A stretch of 64,000 nt of DNA, taken from NCBI RefSeq assembly GCF_008831285.2, contig NC_045148.1, positions 12,134,183-12,198,182 on the forward strand. The letters run 5' to 3'. The position numbers and the translations under genes were made by a program. The DNA comes from Nymphaea colorata. Lineage: Eukaryota; Streptophyta; Magnoliopsida; Nymphaeales; Nymphaeaceae. Below are positions 1 through 13,300 of this stretch, piece by piece. Position 1 is the first letter of the stretch. Every line of letters starts with the position of its first letter. Under the pieces are notes generated by a model. That model ran no database searches. It had not been told where the DNA came from and saw nothing but the letters and a program-made list of their open reading frames with translations.

Positions 1-1183
1 AATTGTCACATTTTAGGGTTTCTATCACAAACTTTTTTTTTTCAAAATTTATTTTCCTTGGGAAGGTCTCAGGAAGTTTGAAAATATAAAAAAAATGTGT
101 TTAAAAAAAGAAGGTTACACATTTAATGAAGTTCTCTTCAAGTGACAAATATCATGAGACAACTGCAATAGTATTGTGACAAATATATTTAGTAATAAAT
201 TCAAAAAATCAGGAGTATATATGTTTTCATACAAGTGATAGTGCAGATAAAGAATTTCTCAAAAAAAAAATGATTGCAGATGAAGCAAGGATGTGTGTGT
301 GTGCATGTGTGCACGTGTGTGGCTGCCAACAATTTGCACTCCACACAGGCCAGAAGATGATGTAAACCAAAACCAAGTTGGCCGTGTAGGATTGAGAATG
401 AATGGATCTCTATCAGCTATACATTTAAAATGGACATAATAAGCAAAGTAATTTTTGTCTTCTACGCTAAATTCACTTGAACAGTGTGTGCCTTTTAATC
501 AAAGTTGGAAAGGGAGAAAGTTATATTATTAATGAGATTTCGTAGTTAATAACATTAAGCAGATAACAATCATGCAAAAAAGAAGGTACCAACCTTGATC
601 TCTCTCTCACACATACTTGAACATAAAAGAAAGTTATTGCATTCCGACTAAAAACTTGGTTGACATGGTACAATGGCAAGTCAGTATTGTGTCATACTAA
701 ACCTAGTTTTGAAGAGCAGCATCCAAACAGGTCCTAAGGAAGAAAAGGGGCAACTTAATATCACCTTCCACAATTGGCAGACCTGGTACCAAGCTCACAA
801 AACCAAACCAACCAAGATTGACATCATTATTCAATGTTTTTAGTTCTTTGTCAATTGGAGAGAGAGATAGAAAGACGAACAATCTAAAAGCTACAGCAAG
901 AGGATAATTGACAAAGTTAACTTTGTAAAGCACATTCCACAAACCAATCAACCCAGAAAATTCAACAAGAAGCAGCCAACAGAACATTAATCTCATCAAG
1001 ATCTGAAACAACAAACTGATACTGCAGAGAACATTTGAGAAACCAAACAACCCACAAAAGGTCAACAAGATACGAACAGAATATCAACCTCATCTAGAAC
1101 ACAAAACGTATTGATGCCAAGGCTTTCACTTTCTACCATATATCATCTAAAAGTTGATTGACAGCATGATTTCAGTAATGAAC
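1..1183. other. DDB1 intron 4 (partial); no recognised exon
   Basis: This stretch lies downstream, in the direction of transcription, of DDB1 exon 4, whose GT donor is at 1183-1182. I looked on the minus strand for the next conserved DDB1 exon and did not see it, so the intron probably continues past the left edge. At about 700-1075 a segment has ends resembling common plant transposon termini (AGCATCCAAACAGG on the left, AACCAAACAACCC on the right), which may be an old MITE. A GT-rich run lies at about 293-321. Confidence 0.5.
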
Positions 1184-2331
1184 CTGGTAATAAGTTCAGA
1201 AGTCTCTGGATCCCATTGAAGAACACAAAATTTGTATCTTTCAGTAGCAATAAATAACAGATCTTGCACTTCACCCTGTTAGCAAAAACATGAGGAAAGA
1301 TGAGGCCCAAAATATTGTTGAAAATTTGAAAACTTTAAGAAACAAAAAATAAGAACTCACATGTGGATGAAAGAGCTCTAGAGTAGCAATTCTTCCATAT
1401 ATGGGAACATCCAACATAGGCTGCCAAAACATGCACCTTGTCAGAAGATAGATCAATAAAGAGAAATCCAACATACAACTCTAAGGGAATAAAAAGAAAC
1501 AGTTAGGTAAAAAACAGGACCAGAAAACAACATTGCTTTTAAATTTTTTACCAAATATATGCTTGTATATAATCTTATAGCTAAATCCTGCAATCAGCGC
1601 TGAAGCAGATGCATTTTCTGAATGGTAAGTCCAATAAAAATCAGGCAGTTGGAATTCATAGGCTGTTTGGCCCTTCCCAGGGCCATGCTCAGCTACAACC
1701 AGCTTAGCTATGATACATGGATTGCAGCATTTTGTGTGGTGCACCCACAACACAGTGCCGTCTTCACCAAAAAAAAAGGAAGAAACTGATGGAGGAAAGA
1801 GGAGAAAGGAGAAAGAGGGATGACAAACACACAGCTGAGGTGAAGCATTAGAGTTTTATATTTTTTTTGTTTTAAACCTCTTTTTATCATCATTTCCAGA
1901 AAGGGACCCATTTAAAAATTTTCTTTATTGTTTAGCATCTTAGCTTCAAAATTTCTCTTTTATTACAGTTCTGTTTGGTTGGTGTAAATTTGAGATCTAA
2001 GGGTCGGACCTTGGACCAGATCCGACTTTTGGACAAACATGAAATAACAAAGCTGTGGTTTTAGAATCCATGCTCCATGCAAAATCCACGATGTAAGGTC
2101 CGACCGGAACTTAATTTGAAAGCCATATTTCGACCCCGGGGGTCAGACTTCACTGGGAAGCGAGGAAGCAAAAAAGGCAGTCTCGCTTTTTATTCTATCT
2201 CCACATGATACATCCTTCTTCCTCTCGCTGCTGTTCGTTCCCACAGCAAGCCAGAGTCAAACAGCAATCAAGAAGAACAGCAAGCAAGAAGAACCGGCGA
2301 GAAGGTATGCTTCTCTCTCTGTCCCCCCCCC

Positions 2332-2368
<37 letters not shown>

Positions 2369-3789
2369 CCAAGCATCTCCGACCTAAGTACTGCTGTCCA
2401 TCTTCTTCCTAGGCATATTGGGTCTGCTCAATATGAAGTTACAGAAGGAACCAGTTCATGGTATTGACGGAACTTGTATTTGTCCATATGGAAAACGTCA
2501 TCTTGCTGTTGATATGGAAAACGTCCTCTTGCTGGAACATTAGGTCTGGAAAATGTTGGCTGTTTGTTTGTCTTTGTTTGCCTCTTTGGGTACGTCTGGT
2601 GCTGCCTCATTGTTTGATGAAATGCTTGTGTTAAAATCACTCTTGGATTTAAAAGATTTCCCTTGTGTTCTTGAGCCACCTTTCTGCACTTTAGTGTCAT
2701 CCTCTTACCGCTGCGTGTTACACGCTTCTCTGTTACGTTGCATCATCACCTATTCTTGAATATTTTCCTTTCTCCTAGTTTTATTTGCTCGTGCATTATA
2801 GTACCCACCACAGAGGTTGTACGTGCAGAGGTGTGGGTGGGGGTTTGGAAAGAAGTAGTTTTAGACCAAAATCCTTTTCAGCCTGGTGTTTGATCAGTTT
2901 CTTGCTGAAACTCATTTTGGTATCTCTTACTGAACTAGCTATACCATGTAATATTCCCATTCCAAAAAACAGGCGTGCTGAAGACCATTAAAAGTTTGGA
3001 GCTTCAGCACATCTAGATGCTTGTTATTGGTTGAGGAAAAGAATATAGCAGGTTTGCAGTGTGATGTGATTCTAATGTATTTTAGTGTCTTTCTTCTTGT
3101 TATTCTTGGGGACTTGAGCATTACTTTTTGGAGTTCTTATTGGCTTAATGACTTTCACAGTGATAATTAGAGTGAGAACCTGTAAGTTCTCAAGTTTTTG
3201 AGCTGCAAATAAACAATATGAACTATGTAGATGATAGTCCATGCATGAAACATACAACATTTCCTAAATAACTATGTTGTAAAAATTCTCTTTGATGCAT
3301 ACACTTATCACTTCATGGCCATCAAGTACTCAGTACACAAGTAACAGAATAAAAGTCTGTTAAATATTAGTAAATTTCTTCATCTTCATTTACAGACTAA
3401 ATGCAATTCTTGATTATGGGTTTAGCCTTTAACTAGATATGACTTAGTTTCAGAAGAGCTGTCAAAGAACTGAAGAGTTAGTAACAGAATAAAAGTTTGT
3501 TAAATATTCGCACCCTTTTAGGCTAGGCTAGGGGCGCCTAGGCACCAGGTGTTAGGCAGCGCTTAGAAGCCTTGATAACTAAGCTTAAGTGTGTATTTAA
3601 CAATATGTATAATCCTCTCTCCCAATAAAGGTGGCCAGTCTCTCCCTCCCCACAGATTTTTTCCCCCCATTTAATGAAGATGGGGAGAGGTGGAGTAGGT
3701 GGGAGAAGAGACGAAGAGAGAAATGAGAGAGGAAAAAAGAGATAAGAGGAAAGGGACTGGAATATCTGCTTCCAAATTGGAAAAATCAA

Positions 3790-3823
<34 letters not shown>

Positions 3824-4556
3824 TGTGTAGAAAAAAGTGACAGAAACATGATTTTTTCATGCATCATAGACAACCAAAGTAAGAACAGAAAGATTGAATC
3901 TTACCTGTAAACCTTGAGGTGTGAGAAGATGAATCTCAACTCGTGTGCATTTGCTGACATTCATGGGAAAATAAGGATCAGGATCAGACAGAATTCATAA
4001 GTCAAGGACATAAAAGAAAAATAAAAAAGGAAAAAAGGCACATTTGCACAAGGACAAGATGGTGGTGGAAGAAGGAAAGAAAGCTAGATGAGCTATCAGA
4101 AGTTTGAATTGACAATGAAAGACGACAAAGTTTTACATTATATAGCACCAAGCAAGGATGTACAAAGAGGCCAAAAGCATTAAACAACCTACACAACCTC
4201 CGAACATTTTAATAGAATCAGAAATCAAAATTGAAAACAAACAAAAAAAAAACATACTTCGGACGCTATGAGGGGTCAAAAGAGAAACAGAACGAGAGAA
4301 GATACTCCTACGAATCAATCCTTATAAATAAAGGCAGACACTAAGAAAAGTTGCCCTTCAGAAAAGTTGCCCTTCTCACACGGAAGAACGTCGCGTAACC
4401 TGGCGTTACGAGGACAACCACAGTAGCAGAGAGAGAGGGAGAGAGGACTCACGCTATGATGAGGTTGAGCTCCTGAGGGCTAGTGAAGTTGCCAACGCAA
4501 GAGTGGGTAACATTCGTCGGCTTGTGTGCCGTCACGACATAGTTCCACACGCTCAT
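1184..4556 (-). CDS. DDB1: DDB1, DNA damage-binding protein 1, exons 1-4 (5' part of gene)
   Basis: DDB1 is the nuclear adaptor that links CUL4-RBX1 ubiquitin ligases to WD40 (DCAF) substrate receptors, acting in DNA repair and in light and hormone signalling. Four minus-strand coding exons join with canonical GT-AG splices and consistent phases: 4556-4453 (starts MSVWNYVVTAHKPTNVTHSC), 3953-3905 (KCTRVEIHLLTPQGLQ), 1420-1361 (PMLDVPIYGRIATLELFHPH) and 1275-1184 (GEVQDLLFIATERYKFCVLQ...). Together they encode about 101 residues, the start of the first beta-propeller; the whole protein is normally near 1,090 residues. The ATG at 4556 gives the canonical MSVWNY start. Intron 2 is long (1421-3904 includes the intron and its repeats). 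No frameshift or stop is seen, so the gene looks functional. The rest lies beyond the left edge. Identity rests on recognised near-invariant plant DDB1 sequence; the exon edges are my reading of splice sites. Confidence 0.93.
2323..2367. repeat. C run plus CT microsatellite
   Basis: About ten C residues are followed by a TTCT step and a long CT dinucleotide run inside DDB1 intron 2. This is read directly from the sequence. Confidence 0.9.
3791..3823. repeat. (GT)n(AT)n microsatellite
   Basis: A GT run passes into about twelve AT units within DDB1 intron 2. Such compound runs are highly length-variable. Confidence 0.9.
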
Positions 4557-5030
4557 CTTCCACCGCTTTCTCTCTCTCTCTCTCCCCCTTCTGTGTGCAA
4601 AACCCTAGCTCCCCCTCTCTCTCCCTCCCTCGCATTAACGAAGAAGACAGAGTACGCCCAAATGGAGGAAATGCCAGGGGTTGTTTCGGCAATGAAAATA
4701 TGGGGAAGCGGGAACAACCGAAAGCAGGCGGGCGCGTCGGTCTGGATCTGATATCTTCCCGGATTGGATCTGACATCGGTACCCACAACCCAATTCTGGT
4801 CCTGTTGAAGCTGGCCGGACCCGGGGGGGCGGCAGGAATCAGGCCAGGCTGGGCCGAGGGTCATTGGCATGATCCACCTATGGGGCCCGGCATGGTAGGT
4901 CGTTTTCAGGTAATAAGATGGAACCTTGCTGTCTATGCTTTAGCACAGAGAGATTTTTCAAAAACCAAAAGGAAGGAAATGGGCTGCCCAAGAAAAACAA
5001 TAAAAAGGAGGGGCTGATCTAAGCATCTCT
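4557..5030 (-). promoter_or_regulatory. DDB1 5' leader and proximal promoter region
   Basis: This is the sequence immediately upstream of the DDB1 start codon. Directly 5' of the ATG, read on the minus strand, is a GA-rich tract (CT on the plus strand at 4567-4588). A telo-box-like AAACCCTAG lies at 4600-4608 on the plus strand; this element is common in leaders of plant housekeeping genes. A GC-richer block follows at about 4700-4890, unlike the AT-rich surroundings. No convincing TATA box was found, and the transcription start is not known. Assignment as promoter is by position. Confidence 0.55.
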
Positions 5031-5210
5031 CACTTCATTATTGAAAATTTCCAATGGTAATATGATTTGATGTGTGTTTTATCTCCATTATATTTGCATC
5101 AAATTCTCTCTCCATGCATCATGTCAACATAAACAATTACTCATCAATCATTTAGAACATTGCAAAGACTAGACTGTTTCACACATAGTTGATTTTCATG
5201 AAGTTTTGGT
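5031..5210. other. AT-rich intergenic DNA, nothing recognised
   Basis: This is short AT-rich sequence between the DDB1 promoter region and the first gypsy-like LTR fragment. I see no coding or repeat structure. Confidence 0.4.
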
Positions 5211-7435
5211 GCTAAAATAAGCGAAATATGACAAATACACACTTTTAACATATGGTTTCTGGCATCACATGAAGGTAGCACGAAGTCCAATGCCAAAAGT
5301 TTAGGCCTATATTGAAAGTTTTAGAGGAGTTCTTATTTATCCTCATACTATAGAAAAGGGTGTCCCCTCCCTTCTAAGCACACCATCTTCTTCGAGAAGT
5401 TTCCACTTAAGTACTGGGAAAATCTCAGGAGAGAAAGTCAAATTTTTAGGCTCTAGATTTGAGTCTAAGCTTGATTTGAGTCACAACAATGAGCAATCAA
5501 GCTAATTGACTATGGCCAAAAGAGCTAGTAGGAGTCGTGGTCCAGCTTAGGAGCAGGCACAAGCCAGGTAAATTTTATTTTTTCATCTTATTTTCTTTTT
5601 TTTTTTGCATTTTAGTTCTTTTTTTTTATTTTCTTACATAGCATGTCCTAGGTTTTTCATTTTTTGGTTAGCATTTTTAGGTTAATTTATCTTTTCTTTG
5701 CATGCTTATGTTGCTTTATTTTTGATTTAATGCTTAGGTTAGTTTATTTTCATTTTAATGCATAGATTAGTGTAATTTCTATTAAGCAAGCTATAGTTTC
5801 ATTATTTTATGCTTTCTAGATAGATTTAATTTAAATGTTTTATAGGTTAGGAACGTGGAACAAGTAAGTCACCTCTATCCCTCTTTTGATTCATTTGATG
5901 CTTTCAAAATTTCATTCATATGCATTAATTTTAATAGATATAATATATTTACTTTATTGTTTACTCATAGTTTATTAGGATCATGCATATGCATTATTTT
6001 TCAGATCATGCACCTAGATTTAGGACCATGTGGAAGCTATGCTTGACCGATCAGTAGCATGTGATGCGAGTCCCAACATGTGAAAGCTTAGCTTGGCCTA
6101 AGCTTTGCATGGACTCATTTTCAAAACATAGTTTTCCGAATATACAATAATTTAAAATTTAAACCCATTTTCTGAATATTCTTCTAAAACCTTAAGTTCA
6201 AACAAGACGTAGTCGTGGACCAAACCCAATCTTAGTCTTCTAGGACCTAGCTACCAGTCCTAGAACTCCTTGACCTTGACCTATCTCAAGTCTTAGGATT
6301 AGAAGCTAACTTAGCCAACCGCACTACACTCACTATGCATAATCAAGACCGAGCATTGGGCCTATTATTTGGATCTATTATTTAAACCCGTTGAGGTTTT
6401 CCATTCAAGTCTAGGTCAAGTCAACCCCACCCTATTAGACCCAAATCAGACCTTAAACCCTGGCCCAACCATATAACTTTTTCTTTGACATAGGCTCACA
6501 TCTTGGTCAGATAAAGGTCGCCTTGATTGGTTTCAGCTTAACCCAATTTAAGCCAAGTCTATCATGGCCGAATCCTAGCTAGGTCTTCTCTATCCCCAAG
6601 TCCAAATCATTTGGATTTAGAATCAATCAAGATCAATAATATAAAATCTTGGTTTGCATGTTAGAATTTTGATTGGGATCCAACTGTGATTTGGACATAA
6701 ATGTTGAACCAAATCCTGAACTTTGGATCTACAATGTATAATTGGGAGCATGGATCTCATATTTGGATAAAAAAGAATCTTGAATCTTAAACCCTAGCCG
6801 AATTTCAAACTGGATCTAGATCAACCCAATTTAAATTCTGGTTGTAATCACTTAACTTTGGATCTTGGATTTGATATACACCTTAATCAAATGTTGAATT
6901 GGATTGATTTCTACAAAGTTCAAACCTGGATCTATGATATGGATCTACGTAAACTCAATTTCTAATATCAGATTTGGATCTTAAAAGCATTAGATTTCAG
7001 ACTTTAGAAATCTGGTCTAAACTATGTTTGAACTTAGTTTTACGTGCATCATTTCTAGACTTAGGTTTCATTTGCATGGATCAATGATGATTGGGAACAT
7101 AAACTAAGTCGCTCAATTATACTACTAACTCATGTAATTCTAAGTAAGTAGATCCACATAGATTTCAAAACTCCAAAATTTCCTAAATACCTGGGGCATG
7201 ATTATTTCTACGTCAGTTGGTCAAGACATTAATTAGAATTTAGACTTAGGCCATAAAATTAGCCTTTGGTTTGATTACCCTAGTAAAGATGCTAGGAATT
7301 ATCAAACCTCATACCGACAGGACAAGTCTTATCCCTCAGGTTCCTTTATGAGGAAAATGGAGGGAATTAGAAAATTTATATTCACAAATGAATGGTCATA
7401 TGCAAAGTAAAAAAAAAATCCATGTAAATATAGAT
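5210..7435 (+). mobile_element. Tat/Ogre-like gypsy LTR fragment, plus orientation (copy i)
   Basis: No protein is encoded. The assignment comes from shared sequence. The right part (about 7260-7435: GATTACCC, a TAGTAAAG-like block, GGACAAGTC, then GGTCATATGCAA) matches the reverse complement of 10320-10520 and, in part, of 29886-29960. The middle (6190-7030) is the same kind of sequence, full of 'ggatct/aaatcc' words, found inverted at 10850-11260 and 30360-30740. A TATA-like ACTATAGAAAAGGG lies at about 5348. The left edge is uncertain, and no target-site duplication was identified. Confidence 0.5.
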
Positions 7436-8292
7436 CAAGTCCTAACCACCATTGGCTGAATAGATGTACCACATATGCAACCACTAATGATCCCTTCCTT
7501 GGCCGTGGTGAATATTCTTGTCTCAGTTAGTCCATTGAGCACGTCACACGTGCTTCCATTTCCACAAACTTGACACCACTATACATAGATCTTTTGCTTT
7601 GATTCACTACATGTCCCTCTCAAAACCTATCTTGAGCCCTTGTGTCACACCTGAGCCTTTAGCTGCATCGGCCACAAGACCGCAACCGTTTTGGTCAAGA
7701 ACCCAAGCCATGGTCACAACCAAGACCCGGCCACATGAGCCCGGCTTTGGCAACTCTGCCCACATCTATCCAAGCTCAGCCTTTGGCCATGCCTCGTGTG
7801 TCTGCTGGTAGTCCCTCGACTAACCTCAGTTAGCCCAGTCGAAACTAGCCAAGCAATGGCCCAACAGCTCGGCAATACCTGGCCATTTGGTTGAGTGCTG
7901 CTTGGCCAACTTTGGCCATATTCACCCGGTACCTAGCCAAACTCAGTGCTTGTGTAGAACCTAACCATCGCCCCACTATCGGCTAAGTGTTGACTATATG
8001 TGGCTTCCACGCACCACTTCTGCCATGTTGCTTCCTAGCCATGCCTCAGCTAGCTTCTTAGCTACCGCTCAGCGGCCATAGGTAGCCACACTTCGCTGGC
8101 CTAGCTGCCTAAGCCCTCAAGGTCGTAACCTGCTTAACCCCTGCAGGTTCTGAGTATCATAAGTGGACCCATTTGAGGCTGACACCTCAAAACTCACCTG
8201 TGACCCCAGAGTGCAACTACTAAGCTAGGTCTCTCTTTGCTCAACCATGGCAACACAGGGCCATTCTCGGTTTTGTGTCTCTGTCTTCTCCT

Positions 8293-8323
<31 letters not shown>

Positions 8324-8586
8324 CCCTCTGTGGTTTCGCTGCTATTCTCTTTTAGCACTTACCACTGGTTCACTTCAGGTAGATTGTGAGTGACCTTTTT
8401 TGTATGGTGAGGAGCTATATCCTAGTTAGGTGGGTAGTTGTACTCTTTGTTATTGCGCTGGGGTTTGTTTGAAATGGGCATTTCTTGCATTTATTTGCAT
8501 GTGGGACTGGGCAGTGCTCATATATCCTAGGGCTAGGTGGTCAGAGCCACAACACTTAGTTGTTCATAATTGTGGTTAATCAACAG
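7436..8586. other. Unclassified repeat-like intergenic DNA
   Basis: This stretch is slightly GC-richer than its surroundings, with repeated 'tagcc/ggcca' words (7620-8110) and a CT run at about 8297-8323. The open frame at 7599-7811 looks like chance coding in C-rich repeats. I see no recognisable protein. It may be leader or UTR sequence of an unidentified retroelement. Confidence 0.4.
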
Positions 8587-8878
8587 TGTTGGTGAAGTAA
8601 TCAAGTCATGTCTTGCATATGCAATGGTGAAGTAAGGTAGTGATAGTGGATAAAATAATGGAGGGAAACAAATATGAGTAATGGGGTTTTGATGATAGAC
8701 ATTTTGGTATTGATGGTTATGTTTTATATGTAACAGGATTCTATATAAACACTTGCTTGGCTGAAGCAAGTGAATGAGTTGAAGAAAATTTGTGTGAAGC
8801 CTCCTCTTTTCTTCTCTTTTTCTCTTTTGTATGGTTCATGCAGGTTTTCTTGGTTCATGTGCTGAGGATATTTCAACA
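8587..8878 (+). repeat. 5' LTR of degenerate Copia element E
   Basis: The 292-bp segment starts TGTTGGTG and ends TTTCAACA, with a TATA-like CTATATAAAC at 8741-8750. It is followed by TTTGGTATAAG, which resembles the initiator-Met tRNA primer-binding site used by Copia elements, and then by Copia gag sequence. No matching 3' LTR was found. Confidence 0.65.
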
Positions 8879-10300
8879 AACTTTGGTATAAGTTGTTAGG
8901 TTTTGATCAAAAGGCATTGAAGTACGAAGAAGTTGGTTGAGGGGAGGTGATCTAAGTAAGGAAGTTGAAGTTGAACATGGTAATCTACTACCTAAAAATT
9001 TCAATATGTTAAATTTGTGGTAGTCCTTGGTGCACATTTATAATGGAGAGAATTATGAATTTTGGAATTTAAAATTGAAAACCTTCATCATTTCACAAGA
9101 TTTATGAGATCTTGTTGAGAATGGATATGTAGAAGTAAAATCTTCTAAGTCTCTAAGAAAGAATAGTGAAACAAGTGATGTCAAAGAACAATAGAAAAAA
9201 GATACCAAGGCACTGTTGGTGTTGCAACTAGTCATTGTAGATGTCATATTTCCAACAATTGCAAATGCTCCTAAATAAATTAGGCATAGATGATATTGAA
9301 GTAAGAGTTTAATGGTGACAAGAAGATTGCCATGGTAAAACTTCAAACACTACAAAGCGAATTTGAAACATTATCTGTGAAAGGTGGTAGGTCTATTCAA
9401 ACCTTTTTTTTTTAACTTGCTATCATTGTGAACCAAATGTGGATATTTGGGGAGACTATTATTGATCAAAAGATAGTTGGGAAAGTATTGAGAATTTTGC
9501 CACAAGATTTGACAATGTTGTTATAGCCATAAAGGAATAGAAGGATTTTTAACCATATATTTTGAATGAACTAATGGACTCTTTATTGACAAATGAACAA
9601 CAGTTAAATAGGGGCATAGAAAGTGTGATTAAATATGCTTTTTCATTGAAGGTTGATAATAAGGACGCAAACTTCAATAAATAAAAAAATGTAAGAGGCC
9701 ATGGACATGGAGGCTATCAGGGCAACTGTCAAAAAGGTTGTGGAAGGTCAAACTATAAAATGTAAAATGATGGTGGGAAAAATAATTCAAGCAACCAACA
9801 TTCAAGAGTTAACTAATGCCTCTCTTAGTCAATTGGATGCAAATTGTAGTGAAAAAAACCAAACAACAAACAAATTTTTTGAAGGATGAAAGCAATCTCT
9901 TTCTCTCTAGTATAAATCTCATTGTTAGTGGCCAAAATGTGTCGTTTTTGAACAGTGGTTGTGGTAACCACATAACTAGTAAAAAAAGTTAGTTTTAAAC
10001 CATTTATGAGTCTATACAATTAAATGTTTGGCTTTATAACAAATATCAAATCTAGAGTATGAGAAAAGAAACTGTCAAAGTAGCATTAAAATCAAGTGAT
10101 GAAAGTTTATCGAAGATGTGTAATATGTGTTATGCTTAGTATAAAATTTGCTAAGTGTGAGACAACTTATAAAAAATGGTTGTTCAGTTACTTCAAGAAT
10201 GATGCAAATGAGATGTTTCCTCTTGAACTTGTGTGTTTTTACCATCATGCCTTAAATTGCTAATGTTCATGACATGTCTAACCTTTGCACTTGAAATATG
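8879..10300 (+). pseudogene. Copia element E: gag and protease remnant
   Basis: This is the plus-strand remnant of a Copia gag. From about 9030, short frame pieces resemble the UBN2/Retrotran_gag_2 family: NYEFWNLKLKTF, a DLVENGY motif, KKDTKALLVLQ, then IVGKVLRILPQ at about 9470-9500. A glycine-rich GHGHGGYQG lies at about 9698. A protease-like FLNSGCGNHIT follows at about 9945-9980, where the catalytic Asp appears as Asn (normally DSG). A trace of pre-integrase sequence reaches about 10250. Many stops and frameshifts break every domain. Integrase, reverse transcriptase and RNase H are absent; the element is cut off near 10300 where the inverted Tat-like LTR begins. Copia identity is firm; clade is not assigned. 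Confidence 0.7.
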
Positions 10301-13300
10301 GTTATTTGTATTTTTGTGGGCATGTATTTACATGTAAAATTATGCAATCTTGCATATGACCATCCATATGAGGAAGTTTAAAAATATGTACTTGCCACCT
10401 GATCTATTGCAGGAAATTATGATAGATAGGACCCAACTTGTCTGACCATTTTTGACGCCTTTATCAGGGGTAATCAGATCAACGACTCGATTAAATGTTC
10501 TAGATTCTAAACTGATTATTGTCCTAATCCTAACCTGACCTAAATTTGAAAGAACGTGATTTTAGAATATCTAAGCAGATCATCAAAAATTGGAGTGCAT
10601 GAACTGAATGAATATATATTTGAACCAAATGAGCACAATTCTTGATCTGTGTCATCATCAAACCATGCAACAAAACAAATCCAAGATGTAATATGAATAC
10701 TTACAGACTAGGTCTAAATATGATTGAGATCAAGTTACTAAAATTTTTGGGACATGGACGTAAAGAGATGTATGATTTTAAATCTACAATATTGAGATCC
10801 AAATCTAAATACAAGTTCTGCTTCAAGAAAATCCAAACTTACTCTTGGTGATCCGATTCCAAGACCTAAATCTAAAGGTTTTAAATTAAGGTTTAGATTT
10901 AGGCATAGACTAAGGTTGAAATTTGAGTCTTAGTCTGAAATCCAAACTTATATGATTTGAGTTATTGATCCAAATATCATGGAGATCTGAAATCCAAAAT
11001 CCAAATTAGGATCTAATCCTATAAGGGCTGAAATTATGATCAAGATTTAAGATTTAATGTCCAAAATTCTGGATATAATATGTAGACTGCAAATTGAAAT
11101 CCAATTCTGTGTAAGATCTAAAATCATGTTCCAAGTTGAAATTTATATCTGATTATCTAAAATGTAATATGAAAATTAAGATTCAATTTGGTAAATCTAG
11201 ATTTAATTAAATCCAAATTCTAATTTCAAAGATTTAAAATCCAATTCACAAGATCTGGATCCGCTCTAGGTTCAGACGGCTCATATGAGTTCAAAGTGGC
11301 AACTTAGATTATGACTCTCTAATGTCATACAGAACTAAACACCAAAAAGGAAAAGATAGAGAGATATTTTTTTCTAGGGTCACTAGAACCCAGTGAAAGC
11401 AGATTAATTACATATCTGTGTAGTTGGAGTACGCCTCATCTGTCTATTACATATAGATAACTTGCCTGTATAATTTGCACATGACGTGATATGTCCTAGC
11501 AGTTAATGTTTCTAATGAAAAACACCTATTAATATAAGAACATTATTTTATGCATATGTGGGAGAGTTGTGACTCTCAAGTGTAAGCTTCAAACAACTGA
11601 AGAGATGTACAAGTAAGTACAAACAAAAGTATGCAAGGGCAATGTTTATGACATTAGACACATCTCTTCCCAGCAACCCCCATCCTTTGAGCTGTCTCAT
11701 TAGCAAGCATCATCTGTTACAAAGTGAAAACCTAAAGGATAGTCATAGCATGAGCACAATTGTTGAGTACAATGAAAATCATAACAAGGTCTCTAATATA
11801 TCATTTAAGGGTAAAGTTTATATATTGCATTGATTGTTAAAATGATGTTGAGTGAGTCTCATCATTGGAGGCAAGCTCACTTCAGCATTGATGAGAATAC
11901 TCGTATCATAGTTCAAAAGTTTCATTAAACTTGGTTTGCTGATTTTTTTTCAATAATTTCAAAGAATCAGACTCAATGAGAGTCACATAGTTAACCGATC
12001 ACATCAATAATATCAATAAAAGGAAATAAATAAATAGATGACCAATTCATAATAGCATGAATTTAAATGATGCATATACACACACCCACTCAAGTAAAAT
12101 CATATGATGCCACCCAGCTCATTGGTGTACTTAAGGCATACCATTGCATAGTTTATGGTCCTAAACACTGAGTCACTAGAAAGATTGGCTCAATTTGGGG
12201 TAATCGCTATCGTGACTAGCATTTCGTTAAGCTTAACTGCGTTACTGCAATAACTACATCCCACTCTCATTGTCTCACGATGAAGGTGGATCCTTTAAGT
12301 AGCCTAAGGAAGGATAACTTTATCAATCCCTGGACCCCTCCACCTATCCCCTTTTATGTTTTACAGTTGGGTTCAACTCTTTATAGTCGAAACATGTGTC
12401 GATCTCGATCAATTCAAACATGGTTCAACTCTTCATGCTCAATCAATTCAATGCATGGTACTTTCACATCTATCATCACTACTTCCAAAAAAATAGTTTT
12501 CACTAAATTACCTAATTGACTAATCAAATCAACTTGGAATTGACTAAACTTTGGTAGGAAGGACTAGACACATAGATCTACTTTTGTCTTTAGTAGATTG
12601 AAACTCGACGTTTCCAATCAAAAGTTATGCAGTTTGCAAGTTTGATAAATTTGAAAGTTGCAGAAAATAGACTTTAGGAAAATGGCCAAGTGTAAGACCA
12701 AATAAATTTAGAATTTGATGAAATTTGGTGGAAACAAACTAGACATGTAAGATAAGGACATGCTTTTTATGGATTGTAAATTTGATTTTTGGTTTGAGAT
12801 ACATCTTTTTGAAGTTAGGCAAAAATTCTAGCATTTCTACAATTTCACATTTGGCATGAACTCAAAAAGCTATATACTTAAAACCTAAAATCATATTAAA
12901 GAACTCAAACATAACAAGTCAACAGCTTGAAAATCATAAACTTGAACACATGTAACTAAATACAATGAGAGAGCAAACATAAATCACATTTGCATACATG
13001 AAAAGAAAACAAGGAAAGCAAAGGAGAAGCAATTTCCCATGAAGTGGAGAAGCAATTTCCCATGAATCCTCTATATAGAGCTTCACATTCACACGTGTGA
13101 AGAAGGAGTTAGAGAGAAAGAGATGAGAAAGTGGAGAATGTGGGAGATCGGCAAGAAAGGGACAGGGAAGGGGGAGGGAAGAAGAGAAGAGAAGAGAAGA
13201 AAGTGAGAAATATAAAGAAAAAAAATTAGACAGTTGCTTTTTTCTTTCTTCTTCTTCCTTGCTTCTACTTCTTGTTCCTTTTTTCCTTGGGCTTGGACGT

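Larger units (their letters stand above)
1421..3904 (-). other. DDB1 intron 2 with repeats
   Basis: This 2.5-kb intron separates DDB1 exons 2 and 3. It holds a C run followed by a CT microsatellite (about 2323-2367), a GTCGGACC/GGTCCGACC-rich patch at about 2000-2160, a segment rich in GCGCC/AGGC motifs at about 3520-3575, and a (GT)n(AT)n run at about 3791-3823. These look like small transposon remnants. At 1481-1753 (minus) there is a 90-residue open frame that I do not recognise. Confidence 0.6.

Noticed and set aside
703-1068. 121-residue hydrophobic minus-strand frame resembling a membrane protein
   Set aside because: It lies in a DDB1 intron, has transposon-like ends, and its hydrophobicity comes from T-rich sequence.
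4503-5017. Long open frames on the plus strand across DDB1 exon 1 and promoter
   Set aside because: They run antisense through the conserved DDB1 first exon and a GC-rich leader and match no protein; they are shadows of composition.
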